From NCBI RefSeq assembly GCF_031656215.1, contig NZ_CP134228.1:1612001-1676000 (forward strand): a DNA stretch of 64,000 nt, in the 5' to 3' direction. The stretch is from Mesorhizobium koreense (GTDB lineage Bacteria; Pseudomonadota; Alphaproteobacteria; Rhizobiales; Rhizobiaceae). The notes below the pieces were generated by a model that saw nothing but the letters and a program-made list of their open reading frames with translations, was not told the DNA's origin and searched no databases. How positions within the stretch are numbered: position 1 is the stretch's first letter; the number at the start of each line of letters is the position of its first letter. Positions 55,562 through 63,991 of this stretch are shown piece by piece. Made by a program: the position numbers and the translations under genes.

Positions 55562-56449
55562 TCAGGCGGAGCGCCGAGATGCTCCGGCGTTGGGCATCCG
55601 CCTTCGCCGCTCGGCTGCAAGGAGTGCCAGCGCAATGCCACCGACAATCCCTGCGGTTGCGATCAGAAGCCGCGCCGTCAGCGGTTCGCCGATGATGGCG
55701 ATGCCTCCGGCGGCGGCGATGGCGGGAACCGACAGTTGCACGAAGGCGGCCTGGGTCCGCGAAAGGCTCGGCAGCACGCCATACCAGACGATGTAGCCGA
55801 GGCCGGAGGCAAGCGCGCCGGAAGCGACAGCATAGGCCAGCCCTTCCGCATTCGGCCGGACGGAAGCCACGCCGATTGCGATCAGCAGCAACCCCACCGG
55901 CGCGCAACGGGCGAAGTTCCCGGCAGTGTCGGCCACCGGCGCGCGTGATCCCCTGCCGATCAGCGAATAGGCACCCCATGCCAAGCCAGCGACGACCATC
56001 AGCAGGGCTCCTTTCAGCGGCGGCGCCACCAGGCCGGGGGAAACGAGGTAGACGAGGGCGGCAAACGCCACGCCCATCCCCAGCCATTCGAGCGGCGCGG
56101 GTCGGTCTCCCTTGACGATCGCCCAGGCGAGCATGCCGATCTGCACGCTGGCGAAGAGGATGAGGGCGCCTGGCCCGGCGCCGACCATGACATAGGCGAC
56201 CGAGAACGCCAGGGCATAAAGCAGCAGGCATATGGCGCCTGACCAGCTTCCCTTTATCGCCGAGCGCATGGTCTTCGGCGGAGCGGCACGGAAAAGGGCG
56301 ATCGCGGCCAGTACGACTGCCCCCGCGACGAGCCGGATGCCCGTATAGGCGAGCGGATCGATGTCGCTTTCGGAGAGCGCGAGCCTGGCCAGGATGGAAT
56401 TGGCCGCGAAGGCAAGCATTGCGACCGATACCAGGATCACGACTTTCAT
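55562..56449 (-). CDS. EamA-family DMT exporter
   Basis: 295-residue drug/metabolite transporter with about ten helices in two EamA repeats, N-terminal FAANSILARLALSES and second repeat LMVVAGLAWGAYSLIGRG ... SGALASGLGYIVWYGVLPSLSRTQAAFVQLSVPAIAAAGGIAIIGEPLT, the family signature. The C-terminus is Arg-rich. The exported compound cannot be predicted. Confidence 0.87.
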   Translation of the reverse strand: MKVVILVSVAMLAFAANSILARLALSESDIDPLAYTGIRLVAGAVVLAAIALFRAAPPKTMRSAIKGSWSGAICLLLYALAFSVAYVMVGAGPGALILFASVQIGMLAWAIVKGDRPAPLEWLGMGVAFAALVYLVSPGLVAPPLKGALLMVVAGLAWGAYSLIGRGSRAPVADTAGNFARCAPVGLLLIAIGVASVRPNAEGLAYAVASGALASGLGYIVWYGVLPSLSRTQAAFVQLSVPAIAAAGGIAIIGEPLTARLLIATAGIVGGIALALLAAERRRRMPNAGASRRSA

Positions 56450-56559
56450 GGCTGGGACGAAACCACATCGCTACGCCATTCGGCAAGCGTGGCGGCGGCC
56501 ATTCGTATCGGGAACCTGAAAATGAGAACCCCGGCTTTCACCGAGGCTCTCAACTTGAA

Positions 56560-56904
56560 CTACCGATAGTACCAGACCCAGGCCCGTTCGCGGTAGCAGC
56601 GTGTGTGCCAGCGGCCGTGGCGCCGGTAGCGGCGGCATACACGTCGCCAGACACGCTTTCTGTGCCGCCTACGGTGATGATGATGCCGGTCGTGGCGGCG
56701 GTGGTGGCGCCTGCGGTGGTCGACCAGTTCGACCTTCGCCTCGCCGCCATCGTCCGCGACATCGGTCGCCGAGGCTTCCAAATCATTCAGAATGCCGCCC
56801 GTGTTGGGCACGCCGGCAACGGCATCGACCGGCCGAACAACCGTCGTAACCACGGCGGCGCCGGCAAGACCCAGAACGCCGGTAAGGAATGTTCTTCGAT
56901 CCAT
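56560..56904 (-). CDS. Small Tat-exported His/Arg-rich protein
   Basis: 114-residue protein beginning MDRRTFLTGVLGLAGAAVV, a twin-arginine signal of the RRxFL type. GGAGG lies 5 bp ahead of the ATG at 56904. After a Val/Ala-rich stretch and an acidic part (NDLEASATDVADDGG), the C-terminal 55 residues are packed with His and Arg (RRRHHRRHDRHHHHRRRHRKR and later repeats) plus four Cys/Trp/Tyr clusters, ending RAWVWYYR. Similar short Tat proteins exist in mesorhizobia from memory; function unknown. Metal or anionic-polymer binding is possible. Confidence 0.7.
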   Translation of the reverse strand: MDRRTFLTGVLGLAGAAVVTTVVRPVDAVAGVPNTGGILNDLEASATDVADDGGEAKVELVDHRRRHHRRHDRHHHHRRRHRKRVWRRVCRRYRRHGRWHTRCYRERAWVWYYR

Positions 56905-57104
56905 CGAAACCTCCAGTCCAAAAGCGCCCCTCGGGGTCATCATCGCGACAATGGCTGAACGGTTCCTGAACAGGCTCCGGGAGAGCAAATCGGCATGTTT
57001 CCGGGACCTCGAACCCACAGGGTTCGCAAGGGCGGCTGCCCGCCGGCTGGTCAGGCCGCCCATCGGAGCCGTGAGCGGAGCGAAACGGCGTGAGATCGAA
57101 GAAA

Positions 57105-57191
57105 TGGTGCGGGTGGTCGGAATCGAACCGACACTCTGTCACCAGAACCGGATTTTGAGTCCGGCGCGTCTACCAGTTCCGCCACACCCGC
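57105..57191 (-). tRNA. tRNA-Leu (anticodon CAA)
   Basis: On the minus strand the gene reads GCGGGTGTGGCGGAACTGGT, ends CACCCGC plus A and CCA (57105-57107 encodes CCA), and has anticodon stem CCGGA/TCCGG with loop CTCAAAA, anticodon CAA. A long variable arm (about 15 bases) marks it as a class II tRNA. The T-arm GGTTCGATTCC is normal. Confidence 0.95.
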
Positions 57192-57373
57192 GTCGAGACC
57201 GGGCCGAGCGCCCGGGACGGACGCGGACTATACGGTGAAGCGGTTCGCCGTCAACCGTTTCCACTGCTTTCCGGATCCGGCCGCGAGGCGTTGCCGCGAT
57301 GATATGCCCTCCCGCGCGCGATTGCGTCCACGGTCAAATCTTTCTAGACAAGCTTGCCTTTGCGGGGAGCCCC

Positions 57374-57961
57374 ATGCTGCGCAGACTTTACGACTGGACC
57401 ATGTCGCTCGCCGCGCGGCCTGCCGCCGAGGCCTGGTTGGCGCTGATCTCATTCGTCGAAAGCTCGATCTTCTTCATCCCGGCCGACATCCTCTTCATTC
57501 CGATGACGTTGTCGCGGCCGGAGCGGGCCTGGCGCTACGCCTTCGTGGCAACGGCTACGTCGGTGCTCGGTGGTATCGCCGGCTGGTATCTCGGCTATTT
57601 CGCTTTCGAGGCGGTCGCCCGCCCAATCCTCGAATTCTACGGCAAGCTCAATGCCTTCGAGGCGATGCGCGATTCGGCCGACGCTTCGACCATTCTGCTT
57701 TTGCTTATCACTTCGGGGCTCGCGCATCTGCCGCCGATCAAGGTGGTGACGATCCTGTCGGGCGCCATGCATGTGAACATCTGGCTGTTCATCGTGGCGG
57801 CGCTGGTGACGCGCGGCGCGCGCTTCTATTTTCTCGCCTGGCTGCTTCGCCGCTATGGCGAGCCGATCCGCCATTTCATCGAGAAACGCCTTGGTATGAT
57901 CGCGGGGGTGGCGGCGGCTGTCGTTATTCTGCTTTATATCCTCTACAAATATCTGCACTGA
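57374..57961 (+). CDS. YqaA-family membrane protein (VTT/DedA-like)
   Basis: 195-residue inner-membrane protein. The ATG at 57374 has GGGGAG 6 bp upstream; earlier in-frame starts lack a site. Motifs of the family are FVESSIFFIPADILFIPMTLSRP, GGIAGWYLGYFAFE, GLAHLPPIKVVTILSGAMH and RGARFYFLAWLLRRYG. DedA/VTT proteins act in undecaprenyl phosphate or lipid flipping; YqaA is little studied. It precedes dsbB by 28 bp. Confidence 0.9.
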   Translation: MLRRLYDWTMSLAARPAAEAWLALISFVESSIFFIPADILFIPMTLSRPERAWRYAFVATATSVLGGIAGWYLGYFAFEAVARPILEFYGKLNAFEAMRDSADASTILLLLITSGLAHLPPIKVVTILSGAMHVNIWLFIVAALVTRGARFYFLAWLLRRYGEPIRHFIEKRLGMIAGVAAAVVILLYILYKYLH

Positions 57962-57989
57962 TCCTTCGACCAGCCCACGGAAAATCGAA

Positions 57990-58508
57990 ATGGCTTCGCT
58001 CACCGCTCCTACTGACCGGACGCAGATCCGCGCCGCTATCTTTCTCGCGCTCGCCATGGCGGCGACGGTCGGGGGCGCGCTCGGCTTCCAGTATCTGGGC
58101 GGCTTCATCCCCTGCAAGCTCTGCCTGGAAGAGCGTATCCCCTATTATGTCGGCGTGCCGGTCATGGTGCTGGCGGCGATTTCGGCCGGGCTGCGCTGGC
58201 CACCTGTCGTAACGCGCGTGCTGCTCGCCATCGGTGGGGCGCTGATGGTGTGGAGTCTCTATATGGCCGTCTATCATTCCGGCGTCGAATGGAAGTGGTG
58301 GCCGGGGCCGACCGATTGCGGCGCGGTGGAAGCGCCCTCGACCGGCGGCAAGGGAATTCTCGATTCGCTCAACACCTTCGTTCCGCCGGCCTGCGACGAG
58401 GCGGCCGGCCGCTTCCTCGGCCTCTCCTTTGCGGGGTGGAACGCGGTTGCCAGCCTGATCCTGGCGGGCGTCGCGTGGTGGAGCGCCTTCCGGCGCAAAT
58501 GCGATTGA
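57990..58508 (+). CDS. dsbB: DsbB-family disulfide bond protein
   Basis: 172-residue membrane protein with four helices that reoxidises the periplasmic thiol oxidase DsbA and passes electrons to quinone. The first redox pair is C42-KL-C45 (FIPCKLCLEERIPYY), the second is formed by a Cys in GPTDCGAV and another in VPPACDEA. No dsbA is seen in the window. It follows yqaA and converges with the HNH gene. Slightly divergent from the enteric DsbB, but the fold and Cys pattern fit. Confidence 0.9.
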   Translation: MASLTAPTDRTQIRAAIFLALAMAATVGGALGFQYLGGFIPCKLCLEERIPYYVGVPVMVLAAISAGLRWPPVVTRVLLAIGGALMVWSLYMAVYHSGVEWKWWPGPTDCGAVEAPSTGGKGILDSLNTFVPPACDEAAGRFLGLSFAGWNAVASLILAGVAWWSAFRRKCD

Positions 58509-58527
58509 GGATCGGGTGGGAGCCGGG

Positions 58528-59085
58528 TCAGGCTTCCAGCTCGACATCCCAGTAGAGATAGTCCATCCAGCTTTCGTGCAGGTAGTTCGGGGGGAAGAGC
58601 CGGCCGTTGTTGTGCAGGTCGTGTACCGTCGGCTGATAGGGCTTCTGCCTCGGCCACATCTTTGCCTGCGCCGGCATGTGGCCGCCCTTCTTCAGATTGC
58701 AGGGCGAGCAGGCGGCAACCACGTTCTCCCACGTCGTCGCGCCGCCGCAACGACGTGGGATCACGTGGTCGAAGGTGAGGTCTTCATGCCTCCCGCAATA
58801 CTGGCACTGGAATCTATCGCGCAGGAAGACGTTGAATCGGGTAAAGGCGGGGTGCCGGCTCGGCTTCACGTAGCTCTTCAGGCTCACCACGCTCGGTATC
58901 TTCATCGAAAACGAGGGCGAGGAGACGGAGTGTTCGTATTCGGCGACGATGTTGACGCGCTCCAGGAACACCGCCTTGATCGCGTCCTGCCAGGACCAGA
59001 GCGACAACGGGTAGTAGCTGAGCGGGCGGTAATCCGCGTTCAGCACCAGAGCAGGCATGCCATCGGGAGAGACGGCGATCGTCAC
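58528..59085 (-). CDS. HNH endonuclease domain protein
   Basis: 185-residue protein with an HNH nuclease core: CQYCGRHEDLTFDHVIPRRCGGATTWENVVAACSPCN, including the Cys pairs and the His/Asn catalytic set. The GTG at 59085 has GGAGGTG 5 bp upstream and is preferred over longer frames from 59106 or 59175. The N-terminal half (ALVLNADYRPLSYYPLSLWSWQDAIKAVFLERVNIVAEY) is typical of a widespread alphaproteobacterial family of solitary HNH proteins. No restriction-modification or phage genes are near it. Confidence 0.88.
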   Translation of the reverse strand: MTIAVSPDGMPALVLNADYRPLSYYPLSLWSWQDAIKAVFLERVNIVAEYEHSVSSPSFSMKIPSVVSLKSYVKPSRHPAFTRFNVFLRDRFQCQYCGRHEDLTFDHVIPRRCGGATTWENVVAACSPCNLKKGGHMPAQAKMWPRQKPYQPTVHDLHNNGRLFPPNYLHESWMDYLYWDVELEA

Positions 59086-59207
59086 AAACTCACCTCCTGG
59101 AATCATTCCCGAACCGATCGGCGCGGATAATGTAAGCCCGGGATGACAGTCTTGTGAAGCAGGAAAACGCCGCACGGAAAGTACAATTCGGCGCGATTTC
59201 TCTTGAT

Positions 59208-59873
59208 CTATGCAGGGTTAGCCGGGAGCCCCGTCACCGGGGCGGCGTCCCGTCCCCTTGTCTCGCGATAATAGGCCCAGAAGAGCCGCGCGGCGACGCC
59301 GCGCCAGGGCGACCATGATTCGGCGAGCTTGATGAGCGGCTTTTCACCGGGCCGCGGATCGATGGCCAGCGCATGGCCCACGGCGGTCTGGAGCGCGACA
59401 TCGCGCGCGGGGAAGATGTCGGGATGGCCGGCGGCGAAAAGCAGATAGACCTCCGCCGTCCAGGCGCCGATGCCATGGACGGCGGTGAGAGCCTGCATGG
59501 CTTCGGCGGGATCGAGGCGGCAAAGATGGTGGAGGTCGAGTTCTTCATGCGCGACCGCGTCCGCCACGGCCAGAAGCGTGCGCTGCTTCGGCCGCGACAG
59601 GCCGGCCTCGCGGAAGATATCCTCGCCGGCGGCAAGCACGCCTTCAGCGTCGAGCGGATCGACGAGGCGTATGAGCCGGCCGAAGATGGCGTCGGCGCTG
59701 GCACGCGAGACCTGCTGCGAGACGATGATGGAGGCGAGGCTGCGGAAGCCCGGCTCGGAGAGCCTGAGCGGCACCTCGCCGGCCATCTCGCGCACGCGGA
59801 CGAGCCGTGCGTCGGCTGCGCAGAGCGCATCCAGCCCCTGATATACGTGTTCCAGTGTTTCGATGCGCTGCAT
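59208..59873 (-). CDS. DNA-3-methyladenine glycosylase II-type (AlkA/HhH-GPD)
   Basis: 221-residue base-excision glycosylase. The helix-hairpin-helix-Gly/Pro-Asp core reads ALTAVHGIGAWTAEVYLLFAAGHPDIFPARDVALQ with the catalytic Asp in the FPARDVAL part, and the upstream segment is LASIIVSQQVSRASADAIFGRL. The ATG at 59873 was chosen because longer frames run antisense through the gluQ gene. It removes alkylated purines in DNA; substrate range is not readable. Confidence 0.9.
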   Translation of the reverse strand: MQRIETLEHVYQGLDALCAADARLVRVREMAGEVPLRLSEPGFRSLASIIVSQQVSRASADAIFGRLIRLVDPLDAEGVLAAGEDIFREAGLSRPKQRTLLAVADAVAHEELDLHHLCRLDPAEAMQALTAVHGIGAWTAEVYLLFAAGHPDIFPARDVALQTAVGHALAIDPRPGEKPLIKLAESWSPWRGVAARLFWAYYRETRGRDAAPVTGLPANPA

Positions 59874-59960
59874 TCGCGGGTTTACGATCTGCTTGTCCTC
59901 GACCGGGCGGCAAAGTAGCAATCGGCTGGTGACCCGTCCAACCCGCTTTGTCAGCATGAA

Positions 59961-60839
59961 ATGAGCAGCCCGCGCGTCTTCCGCTTTGCCCCCAGCCCGA
60001 ACGGGCGGCTGCATCTGGGACATGCCTATTCCGCGCTTCTCAACCGGAAGCTGGCGGATGAAGCCGACGGATGGCTGCTCCTCCGGATCGAGGATATCGA
60101 CCAGGTGCGATCCGCCGCGGAATTCGAGCGCGGCATATACGAGGATCTCGCCTGGCTGGGGATCGGGTGGGAAGAGCCGGTGCGCCGGCAATCCGAACAT
60201 ATGGACGCCTACCGCGTCCATCTCGACCGGCTGATCGCAGGGGAATTCGTCTATCCGGCCTTCATGAGCCGCGGCGACATCCGCGCTCATATCGCGGACA
60301 CGCAGGCTTCCGGCGCGCCATGGCCGACCGATCCGGATGGAGCGCCGCTCTATCCTGGCGTGGACCGCCTCTTGTCGGCGCGCGAACGGAAACGGCGCAT
60401 CGAAAGCGGCGCGCCCTTCGCGTGGCGGCTCGACATGGCGCGCGCGCTTCAGCATGTCGCGAAGCCGTTCTCATGGCAGGAGGGCGGGCGCGGGCCCACG
60501 GGAGAGACAGGCGCCGTGCCTGCCGACCCAGCCATCTGGGGCGACGTGATCCTGGCGCGCCGCGAGATGCCGACCAGTTACCATCTTTCGGTGGTAACGG
60601 ACGATGCCTTGCAAGGGGTGACCGATGTGGTGCGCGGCCGGGATCTTTTCCACGCCACCGCCATTCACCGGCTGTTGCAGGAATTGCTCGACCTCCCTCG
60701 ACCGCGCTACTTCCACCACGATCTCGTTCTTGGCGAGGATGGGCGCAAGCTGTCCAAAAGCCGAGGAAACACGGCGCTTGCCGCGCTCAGGGCGGAGGGC
60801 CGGACACCGGCGGAGGTACGTCGGATGGTTGGGCTCTAA
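59961..60839 (+). CDS. gluQ: Glutamyl-Q tRNA(Asp) synthetase
   Basis: 292-residue truncated GluRS paralogue that attaches glutamate to queuosine in tRNA-Asp. It has the class I HIGH motif as HLGH (18-21), a following RIEDIDQVRSAAEFERGIYEDLAWLGIGW segment, and the KMSKS loop as GRKLSKSRGN near residue 265. It lacks the anticodon-binding domain of full GluRS, which sets the GluQ identity. It converges with the small membrane protein, overlapping stops by 4 bp. Confidence 0.94.
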   Translation: MSSPRVFRFAPSPNGRLHLGHAYSALLNRKLADEADGWLLLRIEDIDQVRSAAEFERGIYEDLAWLGIGWEEPVRRQSEHMDAYRVHLDRLIAGEFVYPAFMSRGDIRAHIADTQASGAPWPTDPDGAPLYPGVDRLLSARERKRRIESGAPFAWRLDMARALQHVAKPFSWQEGGRGPTGETGAVPADPAIWGDVILARREMPTSYHLSVVTDDALQGVTDVVRGRDLFHATAIHRLLQELLDLPRPRYFHHDLVLGEDGRKLSKSRGNTALAALRAEGRTPAEVRRMVGL

Positions 60840-61123
60840 AGCCGCGCCAGACCGGCCTTGATCGCGGCAAGAATGCCGAGGCTGGCGAAGGCGCCGACAA
60901 GCCCGGTGGCGACCGCCATCTTCAAATCGTAGAAGTGGATGCCGTAGAGATTGGCCACGAAAATGCCGAGGAAGAAGCCGGCCGTCACGACGATTGTGTT
61001 GCCGATCGGCCCGAATCCCTCGGCGCCGAGCAGGCCGTCGAGGGCCATGCCGAAAATGAAGGAAAGGATGGCGACGACCGTGAAGGCCATCATCAGCCAG
61101 GTGGGGTCAAGGTTCATCAGCAT
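60836..61123 (-). CDS. Small membrane protein of unknown function
   Basis: 95-residue hydrophobic protein with about three helices (MMAFTVVAILSFIFGMALDGL, IGNTIVVTAGFFLGIFVANLYG, and MAVATGLVGAFASLGILAAIKAG). GAGAGGA lies 7 bp ahead of the ATG at 61123. I recognise it only as a short GlsB/YeaQ-like or phage-holin-like membrane protein by general look; no specific family was confirmed. Its stop overlaps the gluQ stop convergently. Confidence 0.75.
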   Translation of the reverse strand: MLMNLDPTWLMMAFTVVAILSFIFGMALDGLLGAEGFGPIGNTIVVTAGFFLGIFVANLYGIHFYDLKMAVATGLVGAFASLGILAAIKAGLARL

Positions 61124-61270
61124 GGTTCGTCCTCTCGGGAACCGCCGGCGCACCCATTCCGCGCTTCCCGGTAAGAATATGGCCCAATCGTTTCGTTTTG
61201 ATTATCGGAATGATCGGCATTAGAGGCACGTGCTCCGTCTGTTTCCCCGATTCCAACCTGAAGTGTCGGC

Positions 61271-62173
61271 ATGAATGTCCTCTCCAGACTTGCACCCGGC
61301 CTCTTCGTCATCCTTTGGGCCACCGGCTTCGTTGGCGCGCGCTACGCCATGCCGTGGGCAGAGCCGTTCACCTTCCTGGCGCTGCGCTTTTCATTCGCCT
61401 TCCTTCTGTTCGTCGCCCTGGCCTTCGCGCTAGGCGCCAAATGGCAGGGCGGGCGCGACGCCCTCAACGCGATGATCGCGGGCTTCCTGATGCAGGGTGT
61501 CTATCTCGGCGGTGTGTTCTGGGCGATCCATCGCGGCATGCCGGCGGGCCTCGTCGCGCTGATCGCCGGGCTGCAGCCGCTCATCACGGCGATCCTAGCC
61601 GGTGTTCTTCTTGGCGACCGCATCCTCGCGCGGCACTGGGCCGGCATCGCCATCGGCTTCGCCGGCGTGGTGATCGTGGTGCTGCCGAGCCTTCAAGGCG
61701 GGGTGGGCGGCGTGACGGCAGCCACGCTGCTCGCCTCCGTGATCGCCGTCATCGCCATGAGCGCCGGCACGATCTGGCAGAAGCGCCATGGCGGGAGCGA
61801 CCTGATCACCGGAACGACCTGGCAATATCTCGGCGGATTGGTGCCGATGATCGCCGGTGCGCTTTTGTTCGAGGACCGGCATGTCGTCGTGAACGGCGAG
61901 TTCGTCTTCGCGCTCGCCTGGCTCGTGCTCGTGCTCTCGGTCGGCGCGATCCTGCTCTTGATGCTGATGATCCGCGAGGGCGAGGTGGCCAAGGTCGCCT
62001 CGCTTTTCTACCTCGTCCCGGCCGTGACCGCGATCATGACCTGGGCGCTTTTCGACGAGCGGCTGACGCCGCTCCAGATCGGCGGAATGGTCGTCACCTG
62101 CCTCGGCGTGGCGCTCGCCACCGGCGCCCGGACGGCCCTTCAGTCGGGCACGCGGGCGCGCGCCTCCAGATAG
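61271..62173 (+). CDS. EamA-family DMT exporter
   Basis: 300-residue transporter with about ten helices in two repeats: PGLFVILWATGFVGARYAMPWAEPFTFLALRF at the start, and TWQYLGGLVPMIAGALLFED to FYLVPAVTAIMTWALFDERLTPLQIGGMVVTCLGV in the second half. Divergent from the small membrane protein (147 bp apart) and convergent with the YihY gene, which it overlaps by 34 bp. Exported metabolite unknown. Confidence 0.88.
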   Translation: MNVLSRLAPGLFVILWATGFVGARYAMPWAEPFTFLALRFSFAFLLFVALAFALGAKWQGGRDALNAMIAGFLMQGVYLGGVFWAIHRGMPAGLVALIAGLQPLITAILAGVLLGDRILARHWAGIAIGFAGVVIVVLPSLQGGVGGVTAATLLASVIAVIAMSAGTIWQKRHGGSDLITGTTWQYLGGLVPMIAGALLFEDRHVVVNGEFVFALAWLVLVLSVGAILLLMLMIREGEVAKVASLFYLVPAVTAIMTWALFDERLTPLQIGGMVVTCLGVALATGARTALQSGTRARASR

Positions 62174-63015
62174 CGGCGGATCGCGGCGTTGAGTTCGCCG
62201 CCCATGATGAAGATCGCCGACACGATATAGAGGAAAACCACGGCGATCATGATGGAGGCAAGACCCGCATAGGTCGCCACATAGGATGAGAAGCGTTCCA
62301 GATAGGCGGCGAAGATCGTTGAGCCTGCGACCCAACCGACCAGCGTCAACAATATGCCCGGCACGATATCGACGAAACGACGCCGGCCGGCGGGCAGCCA
62401 GAAATGCACGGCGATCAGGCCGAGCACGATGACGATCGACGCGATGACGAAGCGCCAGAGCGTGATCGTGCCAAGATAGGGTTCGATCCAGTCGAGGCGG
62501 CGCGCGGCGATATGCACCGCGATCGGCGTGGCGACCAGAAGAACGCTGATGGCGAAAAAGCCGAGCGTAGCGATCAGCACGAAGACGAGGCTCTGGGTGC
62601 GGCGGTAGAGAAAGCTGCGGGTTTCGGTGACACGGTAGGCGCGGTTCAGCGCCACGCGCAGCGCCTCGATACCGTTCGATGCGAAGAAGGCGGCGGCGAG
62701 CACGCCATAGGTCAGGAAGTCGCCGCGCTGCACGGTGAGCACCCGCTGCACCTGGCGCGAGATCGGCTCGGCGATCTGTTCGGGCCAGGTATCGAAGACG
62801 ATATGGACGGCGGTATCGGAAAAGGCATGCGCTCCCAGAAAGCTCGCCAGAGCGGTGGCGAAGATCAGGAAGGGGAAAAGCGCCATCAGTGCCGTAATGG
62901 CGAGATGGCTCGCCATCGACCAGCCGTCATCATTGTTGAAATGGCCGAGCGCGTCGCCCAGAATGCGCTTCAGGGCGGCCACCCGCCGCAGGATCTCCAC
63001 GCCGGGGCGTCTCAT
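62140..63015 (-). CDS. YihY/virulence factor BrkB family protein
   Basis: 291-residue inner-membrane protein with six helices and the family signature GDALGHFNNDDGWSMASHLAITALMALFPFLIF near the N-terminus, then FLTYGVLAAAFFASNGIEALRVALNRAYRV and GGELNAAIRRYLEAR at the C-terminus. The family was once linked to RNase BN, wrongly; its function is unsettled, possibly membrane transport. The C-terminal coding end overlaps the EamA gene tail-to-tail. Confidence 0.9.
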   Translation of the reverse strand: MRRPGVEILRRVAALKRILGDALGHFNNDDGWSMASHLAITALMALFPFLIFATALASFLGAHAFSDTAVHIVFDTWPEQIAEPISRQVQRVLTVQRGDFLTYGVLAAAFFASNGIEALRVALNRAYRVTETRSFLYRRTQSLVFVLIATLGFFAISVLLVATPIAVHIAARRLDWIEPYLGTITLWRFVIASIVIVLGLIAVHFWLPAGRRRFVDIVPGILLTLVGWVAGSTIFAAYLERFSSYVATYAGLASIMIAVVFLYIVSAIFIMGGELNAAIRRYLEARARVPD

Positions 63016-63157
63016 TCCATAAAAGCCATCGTTCGATTGTTACTCCGCCGCGAATATGGGAAGGATTGGACTTCGATAGCATAGATTAGGGCAAACGCCT
63101 CGATCTGCGAGGTTGTGCCTCCCGCCATGCCGAAGCCCCGCTAGTCCAAAGAACCGG

Positions 63158-63991
63158 ATGGAAGAAAAGCGAATCATCCTCGTCACCGGCGCGTCTTCCG
63201 GCATCGGCGCCTACTGCGCCCGGCAGCTTGCCCGCGAGGGATGGCGGGTGATGGCGACCGCGCGGCGGCCGGAAGACATCACTGCGCTCGACCGCGACGG
63301 GCTGGAAGGTTTTTACCTCGACTACCGCGATCCATCCTCGATCGAGAAGCTTGTCGCGGCGGTGCTCGAAAGGACCGGCGGCCGGCTCGATGCGCTCTTC
63401 AACAATGGCGGTTACGCGCTTGCCGGGGCCGTGGAGGATATTCCGGTCGAGGCACTGCGCGACCAGTTCGAGGCGAATTTCTTCGGCTGGCACGACCTGA
63501 CGCGCCGTATCGTTCCCGTCATGCGGGCGCAGGGGCATGGCCGTGTTGTGAACTGCTCGTCCATCCTAGGGCATGTTCCGCTGCGTTATCGCGGCGCCTA
63601 TTGCGCGTCGAAATATGCTCTGGAAGGGCTGATGCTCTGCCTCAGGGCGGACCTTGCCGGCTCGGGCATCCATGTTTCGCTGATCGAGCCCGGGCCGATC
63701 GAATCGAAGATCGCGCTCGCCGGTGCGACTATCTTCGAGGGTCACATCGATATCGAAGCTTCCGTGCATCGCGACGCCTACCGGGCGCAGATCGAGCGCC
63801 TTCGGGCCGGCAAGGGCAGGTCGAGGCTGAAACTGGGTCCCGATGCCGTCTACCGGGCGCTTCGTCATGCACTGGAGGCGGAGCGGCCCAAACCGCACTA
63901 TCCGGTCACGCTGCCGGCAAGGGCCGGATTCTTTCTGAAGCGTATCCTGCCCTCGGCGATATTCTATCGCATGGTCGCGGGACAGGGTTGA
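63158..63991 (+). CDS. Short-chain dehydrogenase/reductase
   Basis: 277-residue classical SDR. The ATG at 63158 (MEEKRIILVTGASSGIGAYC) opens with the TGxxxGIG dinucleotide motif; NNGG replaces the usual NNAG, and the catalytic set is Ser in NCSSILG, with YCASK for Tyr and Lys. The C-terminal half (GRSRLKLGPDAVYRALRHALEAERPKPHYPVTLPARAGFFLKRILP) is typical of SDRs acting on lipid or steroid-like substrates, but the substrate is unknown. The stop lies 9 bp inside the right edge. Confidence 0.92.
   Translation: MEEKRIILVTGASSGIGAYCARQLAREGWRVMATARRPEDITALDRDGLEGFYLDYRDPSSIEKLVAAVLERTGGRLDALFNNGGYALAGAVEDIPVEALRDQFEANFFGWHDLTRRIVPVMRAQGHGRVVNCSSILGHVPLRYRGAYCASKYALEGLMLCLRADLAGSGIHVSLIEPGPIESKIALAGATIFEGHIDIEASVHRDAYRAQIERLRAGKGRSRLKLGPDAVYRALRHALEAERPKPHYPVTLPARAGFFLKRILPSAIFYRMVAGQG

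Noticed and set aside
59874-60455. Long N-terminal extension of the AlkA-type gene
   Set aside because: It is antisense to gluQ, whose class I synthetase motifs are clear; the extension has no recognisable domain.
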